Part shown: in pieces, positions 43,392 to 43,623 of the stretch
Numbering within the stretch: the stretch's first letter is position 1
Layout: each line of letters starts with the position of its first letter
Assembly: GCA_036506155.1 (NCBI GenBank)
Contig: DASXSF010000103.1
Span: 1 to 43,623, forward strand
DNA: 43,623 bases
Source: DASXRA01 sp036506155
GTDB taxonomy: Bacteria; Actinomycetota; Actinomycetes; Mycobacteriales; Jatrophihabitantaceae
Reading direction: 5' to 3'
Program-made: the position numbers and the translations under genes
The notes under the pieces: model-generated
What the model was told of the DNA's origin: nothing
Database searches by the model: none
The model's input: only the letters and a program-made list of their open reading frames with translations

Positions 43392-43623
43392 GCAGTCCAC
43401 GAGCAGTGAGCAGTCCACGTCGTGGACGGTGTGGCTGCGGAGCCGGATAAGGCGCACCGTGCCGGAGGGGCAGTGGTTGCCTGATCGGCAGCCGACCTAC
43501 GTCCATTCGTGGGTTTATGTCTTCGGTGTGGCCACGCTCGCGGCGTTGCTGTACGTGCTCGCCTCCGGCGTGGTGCTCATCATCGGCGGGCCGACGTGGT
43601 GGCACACGTCCTCTGTCGGCCAC
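43381..43623 (+). CDS. cytochrome b N-terminal region, partial at the window edge
   Basis: Open to the right edge; 81 residues are visible. After a Ser/Thr-rich start, RRTVPEGQWLPDRQPTYVHS is followed by a membrane helix (WVYVFGVATLAALLYVLASG) and GPTWWHTSSVGH, as in the N-terminal part of bc-type and related di-heme cytochrome b proteins. The heme histidines would lie beyond the edge. It is coupled to the small membrane protein and lies behind the DosR-like palindrome. A role as membrane anchor or quinone-linked electron carrier is likely. Confidence 0.7.
   Translation, partial: MSTEQSTSSEQSTSWTVWLRSRIRRTVPEGQWLPDRQPTYVHSWVYVFGVATLAALLYVLASGVVLIIGGPTWWHTSSVGH

Overview
The window is high-GC DNA (about 70% by eye) that looks actinobacterial. 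It has GTG starts, ATGA/GTGA overlapping gene pairs, two very large LAL-type LuxR regulators, two PucR-type regulators, a lon gene preceded by an HspR-type (HAIR) inverted repeat, and DosR-like palindromes around a hydrogenase locus. No species can be named from the sequence alone; a soil-type member of the Actinomycetota fits best.

Layout, left to right. (1) 0.2-2.6 kb: an aldehyde dehydrogenase coupled to an ornithine cyclodeaminase/mu-crystallin family gene. (2) 2.6-10.3 kb: mostly secreted proteins: a 1,211-residue multidomain GH3 glycosidase with a good promoter and terminator, a frameshifted unknown gene, a GH16 endo-beta-glucanase, a truncated hotdog thioesterase and an unrecognised 400-residue secreted protein. 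(3) 10.4-13.8 kb: Lon protease under a HAIR element, an alpha/beta hydrolase, and a tRNA(CAU) whose 5' half encodes the end of that hydrolase. (4) 13.8-15.3 kb: a scar next to the tRNA with repeated tRNA 3'-end sequence, a decayed tyrosine integrase, a YccF-like membrane protein and gene-poor DNA. (5) 15.3-16.9 kb: a secreted Asp-box (sialidase-like) beta-propeller with its own operator-like palindrome and terminator. (6) 17-21 kb, minus strand: a tightly packed operon (NADP-binding reductase, MBL-fold hydrolase, isochorismatase-family hydrolase, AlkA-type DNA glycosylase, a second NADP-binding reductase, a small unknown protein), divergent from a LAL regulator (21-23.8 kb). (7) 23.9-27.2 kb: two PucR-type regulators flank a GPR1/FUN34/YaaH-like membrane protein. 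(8) 27.4-30.5 kb: an OsmC gene and a flavin monooxygenase gene, both interrupted, divergent from an AzlC/AzlD amino-acid exporter pair. (9) 30.6-33 kb: an unusual fusion of winged helix, alpha/beta hydrolase and half a nucleotide cyclase domain, plus small genes. (10) 33.2-36 kb: a second LAL regulator, divergent from (11) 36.1-41.0 kb: a bidirectional (group 3b/3d-like) [NiFe]-hydrogenase operon made of an iron-sulfur subunit, a stand-alone cyclic-nucleotide-binding-fold protein, an FAD/NAD/2Fe-2S subunit, small and large subunits and a maturation protease. Converging on it is (12) a coupled minus-strand set of hypC-like gene, DMT transporter and DUF6390-like gene. (13) At the right edge are a small membrane protein and the start of a cytochrome b.

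Two themes stand out. First, the hydrogenase locus carries several DosR-like sites and a 13-bp repeat at both ends of the main operon, suggesting a low-oxygen/redox regulon with its own accessory genes. Second, at least five genes are broken by a single event (two one-base insertions, two one-base deletions, one in-frame TAG) with recognisable coding sequence on both sides. Either the sequence has uncorrected base errors or several accessory genes decayed recently; raw-read support would decide.
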